From Limnohabitans curvus (GTDB lineage: Bacteria > Pseudomonadota > Gammaproteobacteria > Burkholderiales > Burkholderiaceae_C): a DNA stretch of 64,000 nt. Where the stretch lies: assembly GCF_003063475.1 (NCBI RefSeq), contig NZ_NESP01000001.1, positions 1,798,001 through 1,862,000 on the forward strand. The letters are read 5' to 3'. The notes under the pieces were generated by a model that saw only the letters and a list, made by a program, of their open reading frames with translations, was not told where the DNA came from and did not search any database. Made by a program: the position numbers and the translations under genes. This document shows, one piece after another, positions 43,225 through 53,165 of this stretch; the stretch's first letter is position 1, and the number at the start of each line of letters is the position of its first letter.

Positions 43225-44082
43225 ATGCGAATCCGCTTTACCAAAATGCAGGGCGCAGGCAACGACTTTGTGGTCTTGGACGAGACCACCCAGCGCTTGA
43301 ACCTCACGCCCGCCCACTACCGTTTTCTGGCCGACCGCCACTTTGGCGTGGGCGCAGATCAAATCTTGACCGTGCGCCCCGCGCCGCAGCCTGACGTGGA
43401 CTTTGAATACGTCATCCACAACGCCGATGGCGGTGAGGTGGAACAGTGCGGCAACGGCTCGCGCTGCTTTGTGCGCTTTGTGCGCGAACAAGGCCTGACC
43501 GACAAAACCACCGTGCGCGTCAAAGTGCATGGCGGTGTCATCACGCTGCAAGAAATGCCAGATGGCCAAGTGACGGTGGACATGGGCGCGCCCGTGTTTG
43601 ACTTGCCCCAAGTGCCGTTTGCTGCCGCATACGCCACTGCCGTGAACGACACCACGTGGCAACTGGTCCTGAGCAACGGCGACGCCGTGAAGGTGGGCGT
43701 GGTCTCCATGGGTAACCCGCACGCCGTGCAAGTGGTGGCCGATGTGGACACCGCCCCCGTGCTGGCGCAAGGCCCCTTGATTGAAAACCACGCCGCTTTT
43801 CCTAAGCGTGTGAACGCAGGCTTTATGCAGGTGCTCAGCCGCAACGCCTTGCGCTTGCGCGTGTTCGAGCGCGGCGCTGGCGAAACGCTGGCGTGTGGCA
43901 CAGGCGCTTGTGCGGCTGTGGTCACCGGCATTCGCTGGGGTCTGCTCGACCCATGCGTGACCGTGCAAACGCACGGCGGCACACTCACCATCGAATGGCA
44001 GGGCGGCGACACACCTGTGCGCATGATCGGCCCAGCCACCACCGTTTTCAACGGCGAAATTACCATTCCGGATACCTTATGA
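43225..44082 (+). CDS. dapF: Diaminopimelate epimerase
   Basis: 285 residues. Converts LL- to meso-diaminopimelate for lysine and murein. The two catalytic cysteines stand in [12 protein letters not shown] near residue 76 and [10 protein letters not shown] near residue 225. [20 protein letters not shown] is the standard N-terminus, fixing the ATG at 43225. The stop overlaps the DUF484 start (ATGA). The dapF-DUF484-xerC order is conserved in proteobacteria. Confidence 0.95.
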   Translation: MRIRFTKMQGAGNDFVVLDETTQRLNLTPAHYRFLADRHFGVGADQILTVRPAPQPDVDFEYVIHNADGGEVEQCGNGSRCFVRFVREQGLTDKTTVRVKVHGGVITLQEMPDGQVTVDMGAPVFDLPQVPFAAAYATAVNDTTWQLVLSNGDAVKVGVVSMGNPHAVQVVADVDTAPVLAQGPLIENHAAFPKRVNAGFMQVLSRNALRLRVFERGAGETLACGTGACAAVVTGIRWGLLDPCVTVQTHGGTLTIEWQGGDTPVRMIGPATTVFNGEITIPDTL

Positions 44083-44783
44083 CGAACTCAGCCATGAACC
44101 CCATCACCGAAGACGACATCGCCAATTTTTTGGTGAACACGCCTGATTTTTTTGAACGCCATGCCGAGCTGTTGTCAGCCGTTAAATTAACCAGCCCACA
44201 CAACCACCGCTCGATCAGCTTGCAAGAGCGCCAAGCCGAAATGATGCGCGAGAAAATCCGTGCATTGGAGCTGCGCATGATGGACATGATGCGCCACGGC
44301 ACAGAAAACGAGGTGTTGATTGAGCGCATGCAGCGTTGGGTCAAAACCTTGTTGATGACCAACAACGCGCGTGATTTGCCACACACCATCGCCGACCACA
44401 TCCAACACGACTTCATGGTCCCGCAAGTGGCCATCAAGGTGTGGGATGTGCGCGAGGACTTCAAAATTGAGCCTTTTGCGCAAAGCGTGATCGACCCCAT
44501 CAAAGACTTCGCCGCGTCGTTGACCACACCGTATGTAGGCATTAACAACAACTTCGACGCTGTGCAGTGGCTGGCCGACCCCGCTGCCGCACAGTCGGTG
44601 GCCTTTATCGCCTTGCGTGCCACACGTCCCGAAGACACCCCACAAACCGCCGCCGAGCAACCCGTGATTGGTTTGTTGGTCTTGGCCTCGCCCGATCCAC
44701 AGCGCTACTACGAAGGCATGGGAACCACCATCATCGAACGCATGGGTGACTTGGCCAGCGCGGCACTCTCTCACCTGCGCTAA
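44079..44783 (+). CDS. DUF484-family protein
   Basis: 234 residues, GAF-like cytoplasmic protein of unknown function. [36 protein letters not shown] and the long helix [18 protein letters not shown] are typical of DUF484; the C-terminal half ([19 protein letters not shown]) is GAF-like. It lies between dapF and xerC, as in many proteobacteria, overlapping dapF by 4 bp. Confidence 0.92.
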   Translation: MTNSAMNPITEDDIANFLVNTPDFFERHAELLSAVKLTSPHNHRSISLQERQAEMMREKIRALELRMMDMMRHGTENEVLIERMQRWVKTLLMTNNARDLPHTIADHIQHDFMVPQVAIKVWDVREDFKIEPFAQSVIDPIKDFAASLTTPYVGINNNFDAVQWLADPAAAQSVAFIALRATRPEDTPQTAAEQPVIGLLVLASPDPQRYYEGMGTTIIERMGDLASAALSHLR

Positions 44784-44803
44784 AAAACAAACATTCAAAG
44801 CAC

Positions 44804-45730
44804 ATGGACTTGGTCGCCCGCTACCTCGACCACGTTCGCTTTGAAAAGCGCTTGGCCGAACGCACGGTCACGCTCTACAGCCTCGACTTAGAAAAACTCA
44901 CCGACTACGCAGCCCAAGCCAACGTGGCGCTAGATGAGGTGCAAAGCACACACATTCGCCGCTGGGTGGCACAGATGCACAGCGGCGGCCGCAGCGGGCG
45001 CGGCATTGCACTCATCCTTTCCGGCTGGCGCGGGTTTTATGTGTGGTTGGGCCGTCAAGGCTTGGTCACCAGCAACCCCGTGCAAGACGTGCGCGCACCC
45101 AAAGCCCCCAAGCCCTTACCCAAAGCCTTGAGCGTGGACGATGCCGTGCAACTGGCCGAATACCAAGCTGCCCCCGATGCTGCTGACCCGTGGCTAGAGT
45201 GCCGCGATGCTGCGCTGGTGGAACTGCTGTACGGCTGTGGCCTGCGTGTGGGCGAGCTGGTGGGCCTGGACGTGCAAGCGGGTGCGCAAGCCAAAGGTTG
45301 GATTGACTTTGACGGTGGCGAAGCCCACGTGCTGGGCAAAGGCAGCAAACGCCGCAGCGTGCCCGTGGGCGGCAAAGCGCTAGAAGCCATGCACGCCTGG
45401 GTGGCAGTGCGAGACCAAGGCCTCACGCCCGCCACTGCCGAACAAACCGCGATGTTCATTGGCCGCAACGGCACGCGCCTGACAGCCCAAGCTGTGTGGC
45501 AGCGTTTGCGTCAGCGGAGCTTGAAAGCTGGCTTGTCCACGCCTGTACACCCGCACATGCTGCGCCACTCGTTTGCCAGTCATGTGTTGCAGTCCAGCCA
45601 AGATTTGCGCGGGGTTCAAGAGCTGCTGGGTCACGCCAACATCACCACCACGCAGGTGTACACGCGGTTGGACTTTCAGCATTTGGCGCAGGCGTATGAC
45701 GCGGCGCATCCGAGGGCGCGTAAGAAGTAA
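44804..45730 (+). CDS. xerC: Tyrosine recombinase XerC
   Basis: 308 residues, resolves chromosome dimers at dif with XerD. Catalytic residues: Arg in GCGLRVGELVGL near residue 148, Lys in LGKGSKRRSVPVG, HMLRHSFASHVL, LLGHANITTTQVYTRL with nucleophile Tyr near residue 285. N-terminal core-binding domain is complete. Follows DUF484 by 20 bp. Distinct from the island integrases at 29322 and 38381. Confidence 0.94.
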   Translation: MDLVARYLDHVRFEKRLAERTVTLYSLDLEKLTDYAAQANVALDEVQSTHIRRWVAQMHSGGRSGRGIALILSGWRGFYVWLGRQGLVTSNPVQDVRAPKAPKPLPKALSVDDAVQLAEYQAAPDAADPWLECRDAALVELLYGCGLRVGELVGLDVQAGAQAKGWIDFDGGEAHVLGKGSKRRSVPVGGKALEAMHAWVAVRDQGLTPATAEQTAMFIGRNGTRLTAQAVWQRLRQRSLKAGLSTPVHPHMLRHSFASHVLQSSQDLRGVQELLGHANITTTQVYTRLDFQHLAQAYDAAHPRARKK

Positions 45731-45735
45731 CGACA

Positions 45736-46968
45736 ATGGTCGGTATGAAATCGATCAAACTCAGAGAAGGCAAAGAGCGTTCTGCCTTGCGCCGCCACCC
45801 ATGGATTTTTGACAGCGCCATTGCCAAAGGCAGTGGCGACGCGGGCGAGACCGTGCGGGTCGAAGCGAACGATGGCAAGTTTCTCGGCTGGGCTTCGTTC
45901 AGCCCCGCCTCCAAAATTCGCGCCCGCATCTGGAGTTTTGACGAAGGCCAACGCATTGACGCTTCGTTCTTCAAAGCCTCTATCGCTCGCGCTATCGCGG
46001 CGCGTAGCCGTTTTGACATTCAAAGCAATGGCGTGCGTTTGATTCACGGCGAGTCCGATGGTTTGCCTGGCCTGATCGTGGACCGCTATGACGACATCTT
46101 GGTGGCCTCGTTTTTGTCGTGCGGCACCGAGCGCTGGAAGGCTGTGATTGCCGACGAGTTGCTGGCGCAAACCGGCCTCACCAAACTCTACGAACGTTCA
46201 GACTCCAACGTGCGCAAGCTCGAAGGCTTGCCCGAAGTCACAGGCTGGCTGCGCGGCGAGGGCGCTACGGGTGTGGTGCTGCGCGAGCACGATTGGCAGT
46301 TGTCGCTCGACGTGGCCGAGGGCCACAAGACTGGTTTTTATTTAGACCAACGCGACAGTCGCAAGAAGTTTGCCGACTACGCCCGTCGCTTGCAGTTTCA
46401 GCGCGTGCTCAATTGCTATTGCTACACAGGCGGCTTCACCGTGGCCGCTTTGGCGGGCGGTGCGGCGCATGTGACGTCGATTGATTCATCCGGCCCCGCG
46501 ATTGAGCTGGCCAAAGCCAACGTGGCGCTGAACGGCTTTGACGCCGCACGCACCACCATGATGGATGCGGATGTGAACGCGTCGTTGCGCCAATTCATTC
46601 AAGAAGGCCGCACGTTTGACGCCATCGTGCTCGACCCGCCTAAGTTTGCGCCGTCTGCCGCGCATGCCGACCGCGCGGCGCGCGCCTACAAAGACATCAA
46701 CCGTTTGGCATTCAAGTTGTTGGAGCCGGGCGGCGTGCTGTTCACCTACAGCTGCTCGGGCGGCATCAGCGCGGATTTGTTCCACAAAATCATTGCCTCC
46801 GCAGGCATCGATGCGCCGTGCGATGGCTACATCAGCGAACGCATGCAAGGTGCGCCCGACCACCCGATGACGTTGACCTTTCCCGAAGGCGAATACCTCA
46901 AGGGTTTGGTGGTTGTTAAAGCCGCTGAGCTGGTTGAAAAAACCAAGTCGGCCACAATATCGAGTTGA
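45736..46968 (+). CDS. RlmI-like 23S rRNA (cytosine-5) methyltransferase
   Basis: 410 residues. N-terminal PUA domain with LRRHPWIFDSAIAKG, middle domain with GLIVDRYDDILVASF and KTGFYLDQRDSRKKF, then a SAM-binding domain: NCYCYTGGFTVAALAGGA and the catalytic-loop VLDPPKFAPS with TYSCSGGISADLF (active cysteine). This is the RlmI (C1962) layout. ATG at 45736 or 45745. Follows xerC by 5 bp. The exact target base is inferred from family membership. Confidence 0.88.
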   Translation: MVGMKSIKLREGKERSALRRHPWIFDSAIAKGSGDAGETVRVEANDGKFLGWASFSPASKIRARIWSFDEGQRIDASFFKASIARAIAARSRFDIQSNGVRLIHGESDGLPGLIVDRYDDILVASFLSCGTERWKAVIADELLAQTGLTKLYERSDSNVRKLEGLPEVTGWLRGEGATGVVLREHDWQLSLDVAEGHKTGFYLDQRDSRKKFADYARRLQFQRVLNCYCYTGGFTVAALAGGAAHVTSIDSSGPAIELAKANVALNGFDAARTTMMDADVNASLRQFIQEGRTFDAIVLDPPKFAPSAAHADRAARAYKDINRLAFKLLEPGGVLFTYSCSGGISADLFHKIIASAGIDAPCDGYISERMQGAPDHPMTLTFPEGEYLKGLVVVKAAELVEKTKSATISS

Positions 46969-46999
46969 TTGAAACGTTCAGAAATAAGGCTTCTCTTCT

Positions 47000-48109
47000 A
47001 TGTTGATCCCCGCCACCATCCTGACCGGCTTTTTAGGCTCGGGCAAAACCACCTTGCTCAAGCGCGTGCTGACCGAGGCCCATGGCCAGAAAATTGCCAT
47101 CATCGAAAACGAGTTTGGCGAAGAAAACATCGACAACGAGATCTTGGTGTCTGACACCAACGAGCAAATCATTCAGATGAACAACGGCTGCGTGTGCTGC
47201 TCTATCCGCGAAGACTTGCGCACCACGTTGCAACTGTTGGCCGCCAAAAAGCGCAAAGGTTTGCTCGACTTTGACCGTGTGGTGATTGAAACCACCGGCT
47301 TGGCTGACCCAGGCCCCGTGGCACAAACCTTTTTCATGGATGACGAGATTGCCGAAAGCTTCTTGCTCGACTCCATCTTGACCTTGGTGGACGCCAAGCA
47401 CGCCGCTCAGCAGCTGAACGACCGCCAAGAAGCGCGACGCCAAGTGGGCTTTGCCGATCAAATCTTCATCAGCAAGGCCGACCTTGTGTCACCCGCCGAG
47501 CTCGATGCCTTGCAACACCGTCTGAAGCACATGAACCCACGTGCCCCACAAAAGGTGGTGCACTTTGGTGAAGTGTCTTTGGCTGAGGTGTTTGATCTGC
47601 GCGGTTTCAACCTGAACGCCAAGCTCGACATCGATCCCGACTTCTTATCGGACGAGGACCATCACCACCATGACGGCGAGCATTGCGACCACCCCTCGCA
47701 CAAACATGAGCACGCCCACCACGACCATGACCATGCGCACGGTGAGCACTGCGACCATCCTTCACACGCGCATGAGCATGATCACGGCCCAGGCCACCAT
47801 CACCACCATGATGACGACGTGAAGAGCTTTGTCTACAAGTCCAAGCGCCAGTTCGACCCCGCCAAGTTGGAAGATTTCTTGGGTGCCATCGTCAACATCT
47901 ACGGCCCCAAGATGCTGCGCTACAAAGGCGTGCTGAATATGAAAGGCACTGAGAAAAAGGTGATCTTCCAAGGTGTGCACCAGTTGATGGGCAGCGATTT
48001 GGGCCCTGATTGGGCCGAGGGCGAAGAGCGCGTCAGCAAGATGGTGTTCATCGGTATTGATCTGCCCAAAGACATCTTGATTCAAGGCCTTGACCAATCA
48101 TTGGTTTAA
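47000..48109 (+). CDS. CobW-family GTPase metallochaperone with His-rich loop
   Basis: 369 residues. G1 GFLGSGKTTLLKRVL at residues 10-24, the metal-binding NNGCVCCSIREDL near residue 62, VVIETTGLADPGPV (G3) and ISKADLV (G4). A region of about 55 residues (around 215-270) is packed with His, Asp and Glu (DHHHHDGEHCDHPSH and similar), then the CobW C-terminal domain. Likely delivers zinc or cobalt to client enzymes. No Zur box was seen upstream, and only 31 bp separate it from the methyltransferase gene. Confidence 0.9.
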   Translation: MLIPATILTGFLGSGKTTLLKRVLTEAHGQKIAIIENEFGEENIDNEILVSDTNEQIIQMNNGCVCCSIREDLRTTLQLLAAKKRKGLLDFDRVVIETTGLADPGPVAQTFFMDDEIAESFLLDSILTLVDAKHAAQQLNDRQEARRQVGFADQIFISKADLVSPAELDALQHRLKHMNPRAPQKVVHFGEVSLAEVFDLRGFNLNAKLDIDPDFLSDEDHHHHDGEHCDHPSHKHEHAHHDHDHAHGEHCDHPSHAHEHDHGPGHHHHHDDDVKSFVYKSKRQFDPAKLEDFLGAIVNIYGPKMLRYKGVLNMKGTEKKVIFQGVHQLMGSDLGPDWAEGEERVSKMVFIGIDLPKDILIQGLDQSLV

Positions 48110-48133
48110 TGAATTTTGTTAGTTTTTGCTAAT

Positions 48134-48164
48134 TTGATAAAGCCTTGGGGTTTGTGGCTACAAT
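48134..48164 (+). promoter_or_regulatory. Candidate promoter of dksA
   Basis: TTGATA (48134) and TACAAT (48159) with a 19-bp spacer, longer than ideal, about 55 bp before the GTG start. The only good -10-like hexamer in the gap after the CobW gene. Confidence 0.45.
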
Positions 48165-48223
48165 CCCGCGCGCCAGACCCTGCCAGCACACCCGTGCTGT
48201 CTGGGGCAGCCAGGAGACCCACA

Positions 48224-49480
48224 GTGAACGCTAAATCCAAGAAAACCGCTTCTAAGAAGCCTGTTCCCGCTAAAAAAGCGGCTAAAACAGCGGCAACGCC
48301 CAAAGCGGTTGCGAAGAAAGTTGTGAAAAAACCTGTGGCGGTGAAGACCCCCGCAAAGTCTGCCAAGCCAGCGGCTAAGCCCGTGGCCAAAAAGGCTGCG
48401 CCAGCGAAAGCTGCTGCGAAGAAGGTCGTCGCCAAAAAGGCGCCTGCTAAAAAGCCAGTTGCGCCCAAGGCTGCACCTAAAAAGGTGGTCGCTAAGAAGG
48501 CTGCGGCGCCTGCTAAAAAAGCAGTGGCTAAGAAAGCGCCTGCCAAAGTGGTGAAGGCGCCTGCCAAGGCTGTGAAAGTTCAGGCAAAAGCTGTCAAAGC
48601 CGTCGCCAAACCTGTGGCTAAAAAGGCAGTGGCCAAACCCGCTGTCAAAGTTGCAACCAAGGCTGCGCCAAAGCCGGCTCCTAAAGCTGCAACCAAAGCA
48701 GTGGCTAAACCAGTCGTCAAGGCTGCACCTGTCAAGAAGGCGCCTGCTGCAAAGCCCGCACCAGTCAAAGCTGCTGTAGTCAAAGCGGCCAAGCCTGCCA
48801 AAGAGCCCAAAGTCAAAGTGGTGGTCACGCCTGCACCCATCGTGCATGTGACGCCCATCATTCCTGGCTACACCCCTGTGGTGCACAAGAAAAACTCCAG
48901 AGCTGCCAAGATGGCGGCTTTGGTTCCTCCCCCGCCAGCTCAAGTGGTTGCGTCCAACGCAGCCAAGAACAGCTTTATGCCGATGACGGCACCCTCCGCT
49001 CCAACCATTGTTCCTGTGATACCTAAAAAAGACGCCAAGCTCGCTAATAACTGGAAGACCAAAACGGCCGACCAACTGACCGATGCAGAAATCATCGCCA
49101 TGCCCGACAGCGAGTACATGAATGACATCCAAATGGCATTCTTCCGACTCAAACTCGTGCAGTTGAAAAACGAAGTGCTGAGCAATGCCAGCGAAACCAC
49201 TGAGCATCTGCGTGAAGACACCGTGGTGGTGCCCGATCCTGCTGATCGCGCCACCATTGAAGAAGAGCACGCTTTGGAATTGCGCACACGCGACCGTGAA
49301 CGCAAGTTGCTCAAGAAGATTGAGCAATCCATCCAGCGCATCGACAGCGGTGACTACGGCTACTGCGACGAGACCGGTGAAGCCATCGGCGTGGGCCGTT
49401 TGTTGGCTCGTCCTACGGCCAGTTTGTCGTTGGAAGCGCAAGAACGTCGCGAAATCAAGCAGCGCATGTTCGGAGATTGA
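48224..49480 (+). CDS. dksA: DksA with a long histone-H1-like N-terminal tail
   Basis: 418 residues from the GTG at 48224 (AGGAGA upstream). Residues 1 to about 225 are repeats of Lys, Ala, Pro and Val such as AKKVVAKKAPAKKPVAPK, like bacterial H1-type proteins; then a linker, then the DksA domain: helical SEYMNDIQMAFFRLKLVQLK, the coiled-coil tip DPADRATIEEEHALELRTRD, and GDYGYCDETGEAIGVGRL. Only one of the four zinc cysteines remains, as in other single-Cys DksA proteins. DksA binds the RNA polymerase secondary channel with ppGpp; the tail probably binds DNA or RNA. Ordinary DksA is about 150 residues. Confidence 0.88.
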   Translation: MNAKSKKTASKKPVPAKKAAKTAATPKAVAKKVVKKPVAVKTPAKSAKPAAKPVAKKAAPAKAAAKKVVAKKAPAKKPVAPKAAPKKVVAKKAAAPAKKAVAKKAPAKVVKAPAKAVKVQAKAVKAVAKPVAKKAVAKPAVKVATKAAPKPAPKAATKAVAKPVVKAAPVKKAPAAKPAPVKAAVVKAAKPAKEPKVKVVVTPAPIVHVTPIIPGYTPVVHKKNSRAAKMAALVPPPPAQVVASNAAKNSFMPMTAPSAPTIVPVIPKKDAKLANNWKTKTADQLTDAEIIAMPDSEYMNDIQMAFFRLKLVQLKNEVLSNASETTEHLREDTVVVPDPADRATIEEEHALELRTRDRERKLLKKIEQSIQRIDSGDYGYCDETGEAIGVGRLLARPTASLSLEAQERREIKQRMFGD

Positions 49481-49503
49481 TGGTCTAAACGCCAAAAATC
49501 ATC

Positions 49504-49533
49504 AAAAAGCAGGCTGCCTAGCCTGCTTTTTTT
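49504..49533 (+). terminator. Rho-independent terminator after dksA
   Basis: AAAGCAGGCT pairs with AGCCTGCTTT over GCCT, followed by a T run. Confidence 0.9.
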
Positions 49534-49690
49534 ATGCCTTTTTCTCTTCATAACCCACTTTTAGTGCCCTTGCTAAGTGCTTCATTTATAACGATTTTTA
49601 ACCCTCGGCGTGGATGTTAAAATCGCCGTAAGTTGTTGATTTCATTGAAAAAATCCCGAATTGAGGCGTTCAGAACTCGTTTTCCTGCTA

Positions 49691-49740
49691 CAGTGCAAAT
49701 AAGTGCAATTAAGTGGTGAAAAGTGCCTTTGGTGCTTTTG
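49691..49740 (+). promoter_or_regulatory. MraZ-type operator: GTG repeats with 10-bp period
   Basis: Five consecutive decamers start CAGTGC, AAGTGC, AAGTGG, AAGTGC and GGTGCT: four in exact register and the fifth shifted by one base. They lie 47-96 bp upstream of mraZ. MraZ autoregulates the dcw cluster through short direct repeats with about 10-bp spacing (TGGGN in E. coli); these are the obvious local equivalent. The rest of 49534-49786 has no gene; TAAAAT at 49617 is a possible -10. Confidence 0.65.
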
Positions 49741-49786
49741 CCTCTGGTTGTTTTGTTGATTTGTTCGTGGGAAAAGGGTCGCCAAC

Positions 49787-50215
49787 GTGTTTCAGGGTGC
49801 TTCATCGCTGAGTCTCGACGCCAAAGGCCGTCTGTCGGTGCCAACCAGGCATCGCGACGTCTTGAGCGCGACTGCGGCTGGGCAGCTCACCATCACACGT
49901 CACCCCCACGGCTGTTTGATGGTCTTCCCGCGTCCCGAGTGGGAAAAGTTCCGTGAACGCATTGCTGCGCTGCCGATGAGTGCGCAATGGTGGAAACGCA
50001 TCTTCTTGGGCAATGCGATGGATGTGGATATGGATGGCACAGGCCGTGTCCTCATCTCGCCCGAGCTGCGCACCGCAGCGGGTATCAGCAAAGACACCAT
50101 GCTGCTTGGCATGGGTAACCACTTTGAACTTTGGGACAAGGCGACCTACGAGGCGCAAGAAGCCCAAGCCATGCAGGGCGACATGCCCGATGTGTTCAAG
50201 GAATTTTCTTTTTAA
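49787..50215 (+). CDS. mraZ: MraZ, transcriptional regulator of the division/cell-wall cluster
   Basis: 142 residues, starting at GTG. Two AbrB-like SpoVT halves: [20 protein letters not shown] and [20 protein letters not shown], with the duplicated D-x3-G-R core. Forms ring-shaped oligomers binding repeated DNA sites. First gene of the dcw cluster; rsmH begins 3 bp after its stop. Repeats at 49691 are its likely operator. Confidence 0.94.
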   Translation: MFQGASSLSLDAKGRLSVPTRHRDVLSATAAGQLTITRHPHGCLMVFPRPEWEKFRERIAALPMSAQWWKRIFLGNAMDVDMDGTGRVLISPELRTAAGISKDTMLLGMGNHFELWDKATYEAQEAQAMQGDMPDVFKEFSF

Positions 50216-50218
50216 AGG

Positions 50219-51142
50219 ATGACGGTGGATACGCCATGGCTGCACACCACCGTCCTACTCAGCGAAGCTGTCGACGCCCTCGACATCAAGCCGGACGGTA
50301 CATATGTGGACGCGACCTTTGGTCGTGGCGGGCATTCCCGCCTCATCTTGTCCAAGCTTTCCCCCAAGGGCCGTTTGATTGCATTCGACAAAGACCTCGA
50401 TGCGATTGCGGCGGCCGAACAAATTCAAGACCCGCGTTTCTCGATTCGTCACCAAGGCTTCACGCACTTGGGCGAGTTGGAGGCGGGCTCAATCGACGGC
50501 GTGTTGATGGATTTGGGGGTGAGCTCACCCCAGATCGACAACCCAGCACGCGGTTTCTCCTTTCGAAACGACGGTCCTTTGGACATGCGCATGGACACCA
50601 CACGTGGCCAAAGCGTGTCCGAGTGGCTGGCCGAGGCGGAAGTCCAACACATCGCGGAGGTGATACGTGAATATGGCGAAGAACGGTTTGCTTTACAGAT
50701 TGCAAAGGCGATTGATGCTCGCCGACAAGAACGGGGCGTGCCTACATCCACCTCTGAACTGGCCAAGCTCGTGGCTGACACGGTCAAAACCCGCGAGCCG
50801 GGCAAGGACCCTGCAACGCGCACATTTCAGGCTTTTCGGATTTTCATCAATGCCGAGCTTGAGGAGTTGCAACAAGCGTTAAACGCTTCGTTGCAAGTGC
50901 TGCGCCCCGGAGGTCGATTGGCTGTGATCAGTTTCCATTCTTTGGAAGACCGCATCGTCAAGCAGTTCATCACGCAACACTCGCGTGAGGTGTATGACCG
51001 CCGTGCGCCGTTTGCAGCGCCCAAAGTGATGGACTTCAAAGCCATTGATCGCGTCAAACCCAGTGCTGCCGAAGTGGAGGGCAACCCTCGCTCACGCAGC
51101 GCCATCATGCGCGTGGCCGAACGTCTAGGAGTCGGCGCATGA
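50219..51142 (+). CDS. rsmH: 16S rRNA (cytosine-N4) methyltransferase RsmH (MraW)
   Basis: 307 residues. [13 protein letters not shown] at the start, SAM motif [16 protein letters not shown] near residue 30, [22 protein letters not shown], and [17 protein letters not shown] are all conserved. Methylates C1402 of 16S rRNA. The C-terminus overlaps ftsL by 4 bp. Confidence 0.95.
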   Translation: MTVDTPWLHTTVLLSEAVDALDIKPDGTYVDATFGRGGHSRLILSKLSPKGRLIAFDKDLDAIAAAEQIQDPRFSIRHQGFTHLGELEAGSIDGVLMDLGVSSPQIDNPARGFSFRNDGPLDMRMDTTRGQSVSEWLAEAEVQHIAEVIREYGEERFALQIAKAIDARRQERGVPTSTSELAKLVADTVKTREPGKDPATRTFQAFRIFINAELEELQQALNASLQVLRPGGRLAVISFHSLEDRIVKQFITQHSREVYDRRAPFAAPKVMDFKAIDRVKPSAAEVEGNPRSRSAIMRVAERLGVGA

Positions 51143-51429
51143 GCCGCGTGAGCTTCTTGCTGATGATTGCCGTGATGGCGAGCGCGCTGTATTTGGTGCG
51201 CACGCAATACGAGTCGCGTTCACTCACCACCGAGATTGACCGAGCCACTAGCTTGGCCCGCAATTTAGAAACAGAAAACGACCGCTTGGATGTGGAGCGC
51301 CGTGCGCAAGCCACGCCACTGCGTGTTGAAAAATTGGCGCGTGAGCAACTGCACATGCGCACGATCACACCTGCCATCACGCAATACGCCACCGTTCAAG
51401 GTGCCGCTTCTGCGGAGGTTCGCCCATGA
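51139..51429 (+). CDS. ftsL: Cell-division protein FtsL
   Basis: 96 residues. One N-terminal membrane helix ([17 protein letters not shown]) followed by a periplasmic leucine-zipper-like coiled coil ([20 protein letters not shown]). Short, poorly conserved and identified mainly by its place between rsmH and ftsI, with 4-bp overlaps on both sides. Confidence 0.9.
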   Translation: MSRVSFLLMIAVMASALYLVRTQYESRSLTTEIDRATSLARNLETENDRLDVERRAQATPLRVEKLAREQLHMRTITPAITQYATVQGAASAEVRP

Positions 51430-53165
51430 GCAGCCGCAGCGTGCAATACACCTCTAGCCCCTTGCTCGCCAGCAAGACGCCCATCTGGCGTAGCCAGTTC
51501 ATCGTGGCTGTCATTGCTGCGGGCTTCTTAGGCTTGGTGGCGCGCGCTGCGTATGTGCAGGTGATTGACAACGCCTTCTTCAAACGCCAAGGCACGGTGC
51601 GTTTTGTGCGTACTTTGGATTTGCCTGCCAATCGCGGTCGCATCTTGGACCGTCACGGCAACATCTTGGCGTCCAGCGTGCCGGTGCCCAGCATTTGGGC
51701 CAACCCAGAAGACATCGAGCGTGACCCTGCCAAGCTCAAAGCTTTGGCCAAGTTGTTGGGCATGAGTGCCACCGACCTTGATAAAAAACTGCAAGACGAA
51801 GACAAAACCTTTGTGTGGCTCAAGCGCCAAGTGGATGAGTCGGTGGCCAAAGACATCGCTGCGCTCAAGATCAAAGGCGTGTACGACCGCAAAGAGTACA
51901 AGCGCATTTATCCAGAGGGTGAATCAGTCGCGCATGTGGTGGGCTTCACCAACGTTGAGAACTTGGGTCAAGAAGGCGTCGAGCTGACCTTCAACAAAGA
52001 CTTGGGTGGCAAAGCCGGTTCGCGTCGCGTCATCAAAGACCGCTTGGGTCGCGTGGTGGAAGACATTGGCGAAATGGTGCCGCCCGTCGATGGTCAAGAT
52101 TTGCAGCTGAGCATTGACAGCAAGGTGCAGTACTTTGCTTACGAAAAAATCAAAGAATCGGTGGTCAACAACAAGGCCGTTGCTGGCAGTGTGGTGGTGC
52201 TCGATATCAAGACGGGCGAGGTGTTGGCTTTGGTCAACTACCCCAGTTACTCGCCGGGGAAACGAGGTAGCTTGAGTGGTGCGCAGCTACGCAACCGAGC
52301 CCTCACCGACACGTTTGAACCCGGATCCACCATGAAACCCCTCGTGGTGGGTTTGGCTTTGGAGAAGGGCATTGTCAAGCCCGAGACCTTGATTCAAACC
52401 GCACCCGGCAAATTGCAAATGGGCTCGGCCACCATCACCGATGCACACCCACACGGTGTGTTGAGCGTGAATGAAGTGATTCAAAAATCCAGCAACGTGG
52501 GCACGGTGAAGATCGCCATGCAAATGCAGCCCCACGATATGTGGGAAGTGTTCACGCAAATGGGCTTGGGACAAAAACCTCAAGTGCCGTTTCCTGGCGC
52601 AGTGGCCGGCAAAGTCCGCGCTTACAAAACATGGCGTCCGATTGAGCAAGCCACGATGAGTTATGGCTATGGTCTGTCCACCAGTTTGTTTCAGCTCGCG
52701 CAGGCCTACACCGTGTTTGCGCACGATGGCGAAATGGTGCCCATGAGTTTGGTGAAAACCAACCAAGCGCAAGTCAGTGGTGCGCGCGTGTTTTCGTCGC
52801 AGAACGCCGCCGCCATTCGCAACATGTTGCACATGGTGACCATTCAAGGTGGCACAGCGCCCAAGGCGCAAACCATGGGTTACTCCGTAGGTGGCAAAAC
52901 CGGCACCGCGCACAAGGTGGAAGGCAAGGGCTACGCCAGTAAAAAATACCGCGGCTTCTTTGTGGGCATTGCCCCCATCGACAACCCGCGCATTGTGGTG
53001 GCCGTGATGGTGGACGAGCCGACCAATGGCGCTTACTTTGGTGGCGATGTGGCGGCGCCTGTGTTCAGTCAAACCGTGCAACAAACGTTGCGCATGATGG
53101 GCGTTCAGCCCGACATGGCGGTCAAACCCCAAGTGGTGACCCAGGTTGAGAAGGAGTCGTTTTGA
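51426..53165 (+). CDS. ftsI: Peptidoglycan transpeptidase FtsI (PBP3)
   Basis: 579 residues. Membrane anchor FIVAVIAAGFLGLVARAAYV, pedestal domain with LPANRGRILDRHGNILA, and transpeptidase domain with the three motifs S-x-x-K (EPGSTMKPLV), SSN (IQKSSNVGT) and KTG (GGKTGTAHK). Septal cross-linking enzyme. Its stop shares a base with the murE start (TGATG). Confidence 0.95.
   Translation: MSSRSVQYTSSPLLASKTPIWRSQFIVAVIAAGFLGLVARAAYVQVIDNAFFKRQGTVRFVRTLDLPANRGRILDRHGNILASSVPVPSIWANPEDIERDPAKLKALAKLLGMSATDLDKKLQDEDKTFVWLKRQVDESVAKDIAALKIKGVYDRKEYKRIYPEGESVAHVVGFTNVENLGQEGVELTFNKDLGGKAGSRRVIKDRLGRVVEDIGEMVPPVDGQDLQLSIDSKVQYFAYEKIKESVVNNKAVAGSVVVLDIKTGEVLALVNYPSYSPGKRGSLSGAQLRNRALTDTFEPGSTMKPLVVGLALEKGIVKPETLIQTAPGKLQMGSATITDAHPHGVLSVNEVIQKSSNVGTVKIAMQMQPHDMWEVFTQMGLGQKPQVPFPGAVAGKVRAYKTWRPIEQATMSYGYGLSTSLFQLAQAYTVFAHDGEMVPMSLVKTNQAQVSGARVFSSQNAAAIRNMLHMVTIQGGTAPKAQTMGYSVGGKTGTAHKVEGKGYASKKYRGFFVGIAPIDNPRIVVAVMVDEPTNGAYFGGDVAAPVFSQTVQQTLRMMGVQPDMAVKPQVVTQVEKESF

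Noticed and set aside
48158..49495. 445-residue minus-strand frame opposite dksA
   Set aside because: Its Ser/Arg/Phe/Cys-rich repeats are just the complement of the Lys/Ala repeats of DksA; no ribosome site or known domain.
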